Assembly: GCA_945828175.1 (NCBI GenBank) | Contig: CALZQD010000047.1 | Location: forward strand, 1 to 9,464 | Length of the DNA stretch: 9,464 nt | Origin: an uncultured Bacteroidales bacterium | GTDB taxonomy: Bacteria > Bacteroidota > Bacteroidia > Bacteroidales > Muribaculaceae | Direction of reading: 5' to 3' | In this document: one piece after another, positions 6,263 to 9,464 of the stretch | Numbering within the stretch: position 1 is the stretch's first letter | How the letters are laid out: each line of letters starts with the position of its first letter | Notes under the pieces: generated by a model | Database searches by the model: none | The model's input: only the letters and a program-made list of their open reading frames with translations | Told to the model about the DNA's origin: nothing | Position numbers and translations under genes: made by a program

Positions 6263-8731
6263 ATGCTACGACGTCTGTCTTTCTCTGCACTTATGATGGC
6301 GAGCGCCTTCCTTGCCGGCTTTGCCCAGGACTCGACTCTCCCCGAACTCACTTACGACTGGGGCAAACCCGATGTAATCGCCGACCATATGGTTGGGCCG
6401 GGCATCAGATATGCCAAGTATATCTACCGCTCGAAGCCGGTAATCGTCTGGTTTGCAGAGATAGATCTCTCGAACCAATATACGAAGGTCGAGCAGGTGC
6501 AGAGCCGCCACTCGGTGCCCGACCCCGTGCGCTGGGACGTCATGACCCACTACCGCGAAAACGACCGTGAGAACCACCGCGTCAAAATCGCCTGGAACCA
6601 CGACTTCTTCTCGTATGACGGCGGCGTATGCATAGGCCTGAATATCAGCGAGGGCGAAGTGACCTGGAACAAGTGGGGTCGCTCGCTGTTAGCCATCAAT
6701 GAAGACGGTCTGGCAGAGGTATTCTACCCTGCGCTCGACGCCCACGTCACCGCTCCCGACGGCACGACCGTTGTCATCGACTACTATAACGCGCAGGCCG
6801 AGGGCGTCGCCGGCGACTGCGTCTTCTATAACCGCATGAACGCCAAGACGCTTGTCGAAGACGGAGTCTATGTGGCCCTCGAGCCGCTCGACAAATGGAC
6901 CGTCAACGGCGACGACATACGCTGCCGCGTGATCTCGATCGGCACCGACCCGGTGCAGACTTCAAAGGACGTCAATGTCCTCTACCTGCGCTCGTCGAAG
7001 CGCAACGCTCTCGACGGCCACGTCGCCGCCGGCGACATACTGACCGTCACCCAGCGCTTCAACCAGGCAGGTTTCGGCGTGCCGCCCGAACGCATCCTCA
7101 ACGCCTTCCACGGCTATCCGAGCATCGTGCGCGAGGGCAAGCTCCACGACGGCGAGTTCAACAACTTCGAGAACGGCCGCGAATATGAGAAATCGTCGCG
7201 CGTGATGGCCGGCATCTCGAAAGACAAGACCAAAATCTATATGGCCACGACCGAGCTGTCGGGCGCCAGCGTCGGCGTAGACTGTATCGAGTTGTCGGCA
7301 TGGCTCGTCGAGCAGGGCGCCTGGGACGTAGTCAACTTCGACAGCGGCGGTTCGGCCGCCATCGTCATAGGCGGCGAGATGCTCAATCTGCCCGGCCGCG
7401 GGTCGGTACGCCCCGTTGTCGACGCCATGCTCGCCGTGTCGCTCGCTCCCGACGACGACCGCCTCGACCACATGACATTCAGCCTGCGCTCAATCAAACC
7501 CTCGGTAATCTCACGCACCCCGCTCAGGGTGATGGGCTTCAGCCAATATAACGACGTCCTCGCCGACGACATCAAGGGCTGCGAGTTTGTCTGCGAGCCG
7601 CCCGAACTCGGCTTCGTCGACGACGACGCAATCTTCCACGCCTCGTCGACGCCGCTCAAAGGCGTCATCAAGGCCACCAAAGACGGCCTGACGGCCACAA
7701 TCGACGTCGAGACCCTCGCCGCCGAAGATATCCATCCGACCTACTCGTCGATGCTCATCGACGGCAACCGCAACTTCATCATCGACATCTCGGGCGTATG
7801 CGACGGCGTCAAGTCGGCCATCGACCCGGGCGCGTTTACCTGGACCGTCGAGCCCGAAGGTCTTATCTCAATCGACGACCTCGGCGTCGTCAGAGGCCTC
7901 GCCGAAGGCAAGGGCAAGATGACCGCCACGTTCGAGAACATCACCTTCGACATCGACTTCGCCGTCGAGATGGCCGGTCCGGTCAAGGTCCACGCCGATT
8001 TCAGCGACATGGAGAGCATGGCGCTGACCAAATCGTCGACTCTCAAGAACTTCACGACCGGCAGTGACAACCTGCCCGCCGACTGGACGAGCGGTGTCAG
8101 AATGAGCTTCGACCTCAACGCCGGCCGCGGCAACAAAATAACTATCAAGCCCGGAATGCGCCTCTACAGCCTGCCCGACTCGATCGGAATCGAGGTCGAC
8201 AATCCCGACGGCGTCATCACCCGCGCCGACTTCGCCTTTATCGACGGACTCGGCAAGCGCCTGACGATTTCAAGCGACATCGCGCAGGGACGCTCGGTCG
8301 TCGTCGCTCCGTTTACCGAAGACGGCGAAATCTTTTCAGCCGAGCGTTATCCGCTGACGCTCAGCCAGGTGGCATTCTCGGTGCTGAACAAGACCGTTCC
8401 CGGCGTCTCGGTAGCCATGCGCGCTATCGAGTGCTACTATCCCGGCTATGCCCCCGCGTCGGTCAGCAACATCGCCGTAAGCCGTAACGACAAGGCCATC
8501 AGCGATATCGTCGTCGGAGCTTCGGAGCTCGAGATGACCGTCGCCTCTGACGAAAGCCGCGCGGCGACATTCGACATCACCGCCGCCAACGGCGCGAGGG
8601 CGCTGACTTTCAACGCACAGCTCAACGCCGGACAGAATAAAATCAAAACAAACATCGACCTGCTCGCGCCGGGCATCTACGTCATAGCGATGCGCGGAGC
8701 CAAAGCGTCGGCCAAATTTAATGTCAGATAA
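6263..8731 (+). CDS. Secreted phosphodiester glycosidase (NAGPA domain) with Ig-like and C-terminal sorting-like domains
   Basis: The 822-residue protein begins with a signal peptide (MLRRLSFSALMMASAFLAGFAQD, cleavage probably after AFA or AQ, near residue 22). Residues about 60-400 look like the NAGPA phosphodiester-glycosidase domain, which in the human uncovering enzyme removes GlcNAc from a phosphodiester: WNHDFF (111-116) stands where NGGFF is common, SRVMAGISKD (312-321) is the usual Arg/Gly core, and NFDSGGSAA (358-366) is the signature with Asp360. Residues about 505-570 resemble a bacterial Ig-like (BIG2) fold (SIDDLGVVRGLAEGKGKMTATF). A beta-rich region follows. The last 55 residues (GARALTF ... 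LLAPGIYVIAM ... KFNVR) look like a type A sorting domain of the type IX secretion system. It heads a unit with the RyR gene, whose ATG overlaps its stop (TAATG). Confidence 0.85.
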   Translation: MLRRLSFSALMMASAFLAGFAQDSTLPELTYDWGKPDVIADHMVGPGIRYAKYIYRSKPVIVWFAEIDLSNQYTKVEQVQSRHSVPDPVRWDVMTHYRENDRENHRVKIAWNHDFFSYDGGVCIGLNISEGEVTWNKWGRSLLAINEDGLAEVFYPALDAHVTAPDGTTVVIDYYNAQAEGVAGDCVFYNRMNAKTLVEDGVYVALEPLDKWTVNGDDIRCRVISIGTDPVQTSKDVNVLYLRSSKRNALDGHVAAGDILTVTQRFNQAGFGVPPERILNAFHGYPSIVREGKLHDGEFNNFENGREYEKSSRVMAGISKDKTKIYMATTELSGASVGVDCIELSAWLVEQGAWDVVNFDSGGSAAIVIGGEMLNLPGRGSVRPVVDAMLAVSLAPDDDRLDHMTFSLRSIKPSVISRTPLRVMGFSQYNDVLADDIKGCEFVCEPPELGFVDDDAIFHASSTPLKGVIKATKDGLTATIDVETLAAEDIHPTYSSMLIDGNRNFIIDISGVCDGVKSAIDPGAFTWTVEPEGLISIDDLGVVRGLAEGKGKMTATFENITFDIDFAVEMAGPVKVHADFSDMESMALTKSSTLKNFTTGSDNLPADWTSGVRMSFDLNAGRGNKITIKPGMRLYSLPDSIGIEVDNPDGVITRADFAFIDGLGKRLTISSDIAQGRSVVVAPFTEDGEIFSAERYPLTLSQVAFSVLNKTVPGVSVAMRAIECYYPGYAPASVSNIAVSRNDKAISDIVVGASELEMTVASDESRAATFDITAANGARALTFNAQLNAGQNKIKTNIDLLAPGIYVIAMRGAKASAKFNVR

Positions 8732-9024
8732 TGAAAAAACAACCATACCGCCCGGCACCCGTCGACGTCAGCGACGTCGTCCTGCCGCCCGAACTTTCGC
8801 CTCTTGTCGAACAGATTGCCCGCAACGTCCATGACGTATGGGCCGAGGGTCGCCTCGCCGAGGGGTGGACCTACGGGCCCGTGCGCGACGACGCGCTAAA
8901 ACAGCATCCCGGGCTCGTCGACTACGACGAGCTGCCCGAATCAGAGCGCGAATACGACCGCGCCACGGCTCTCGGCACACTCAAATTAATCACCAAATTC
9001 GGCTTCAGAATCGTCAAAGACTGA
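8731..9024 (+). CDS. Stand-alone RyR (ryanodine receptor) domain protein
   Basis: The 97-residue protein is almost entirely one RyR domain, the repeat first known from animal ryanodine-receptor calcium channels. Matching points in order: YRPAPVDVSDVVLPPEL (6-22), NVHDVWAEGRL (32-42), GWTYGPVRDD (45-54), KQHPGLVDYDELPESE (57-72), YDR and LGTLKLITKFGFRI near the end. These are the conserved W, GWxYG, RDD, HPxLV and LPE positions of the family. It has no signal peptide or membrane segment, so it is cytoplasmic. Bacterial RyR domains have been predicted to sense nucleotide-type ligands in conflict systems; I rely on memory for that. Its ATG shares one base with the glycosidase stop, and the SIR2-like gene starts 20 bases after its own stop. 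Confidence 0.93.
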   Translation: MKKQPYRPAPVDVSDVVLPPELSPLVEQIARNVHDVWAEGRLAEGWTYGPVRDDALKQHPGLVDYDELPESEREYDRATALGTLKLITKFGFRIVKD

Positions 9025-9044
9025 GCCGCAGACCGCAAACGACT

Positions 9045-9464
9045 ATGGCAGAAAAATCTGTGACCCAGCCCGGCAGCGTCTTCGACCCCTCGCTGTTTAT
9101 CGACACCTACGACGACGCCGAACTCGACGAGGCACGGCTCGAGGCCGACATCACCAACACGGCCAACAGCGCCGTCAACGGCGACTATGTGCTTGTCATC
9201 GGCAGCCGCGGACTAATGGATGTCTGCCGCTGCGGCACCGACGATGCCGACACGGTGATGCTCGAGCTCGCCCGCGCAGCGGCAGGCAAAGAGCGCTGCG
9301 AGGCCGAATCGTTCAACGATTTCAACAATCTCTGCTTCCATTTCAGAGACGAGGCCAAAGCGCGATATGGCACCGTCTTTGCCAAAAACCGACTGACAAA
9401 GGAGATGATTAATCCGGCAGTAGTCAGCCTGATAGAATCAAAAGCTTTCAGAGTCGTACTGACG
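9045..9464 (+). CDS. SIR2-like domain protein, N-terminal 140 residues only
   Basis: The frame from ATG at 9045 is open to the window end and gives 140 residues. After an acidic N-terminus (DDAELDEARLEAD) comes GDYVLVIGSRGLMD (46-59), which fits the first beta strand and Gly-rich NAD loop of SIR2-like domains, although the usual GxGxS is changed. The last residues, SKAFRVVLT (132-140), fit the strand just before the TTNxD motif of that family; the window stops where the motif would begin. In Bacteroidales such proteins can carry a TIR domain further on, which cannot be seen here. SIR2 and TIR effectors of phage defence deplete NAD. It lies 20 bases after the RyR gene and is probably cotranscribed. 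The start codon is the first ATG after that stop. The coding call is firm; the SIR2 call is moderate. Confidence 0.7.
   Translation, partial: MAEKSVTQPGSVFDPSLFIDTYDDAELDEARLEADITNTANSAVNGDYVLVIGSRGLMDVCRCGTDDADTVMLELARAAAGKERCEAESFNDFNNLCFHFRDEAKARYGTVFAKNRLTKEMINPAVVSLIESKAFRVVLT

Noticed and set aside
9224..9236. Palindrome TGCCGCTGCGGCA in the SIR2-like gene
   Set aside because: It is short, GC-rich and inside a coding frame; chance is enough to explain it.

Overview
The window looks like a contig end from a gut-type member of the Bacteroidales, plausibly Muribaculaceae or a relative. The reasons are GC-rich genes separated by AT-rich gaps, candidate promoters with the Bacteroidetes -7 box TAnnTTTG, no clear Shine-Dalgarno sites, a lipoprotein and a secreted protein of Bacteroidales type, and PepT, MiaA and RyR-domain proteins of the kind found in that order. 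The taxon is inferred from these features, not from a search.

Bases 1-47 are not genomic. They read as the end of an Illumina P7 primer, an 8-base i7 index and the Nextera transposase adapter. Real sequence starts at about 48. A minus-strand gene (691 to 48, 3' end missing) encodes a protein with the layout of a terminase-like P-loop ATPase whose catalytic residues seem lost. Its frame stays open into the adapter. Bases 692-1198 are non-coding and hold a cloverleaf-shaped REP-like element (864-928), another hairpin, a possible terminator and a promoter flanked by an inverted repeat.

The plus-strand run 1199-4174 encodes a lipoprotein of unknown function, peptidase T and the tRNA modification enzyme MiaA. 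pepT and miaA overlap by 3 bases. A minus-strand operon (6117 to 4180) converges on it: an NAD-dependent epimerase-like SDR, a 92-residue membrane protein and a class I O-methyltransferase, with overlapping junctions.

A divergent plus-strand unit starts at 6263. It encodes a secreted 822-residue phosphodiester-glycosidase (NAGPA-type) protein, then, with a one-base TAATG overlap, a stand-alone ryanodine-receptor (RyR) domain protein of 97 residues, then 20 bases later a protein cut by the window end that looks like a SIR2-like NAD-binding domain. The RyR plus SIR2-like pair is the most interesting part: both domain types are linked in the literature to bacterial conflict or nucleotide-signalling systems, and the missing downstream sequence would decide whether this is one.
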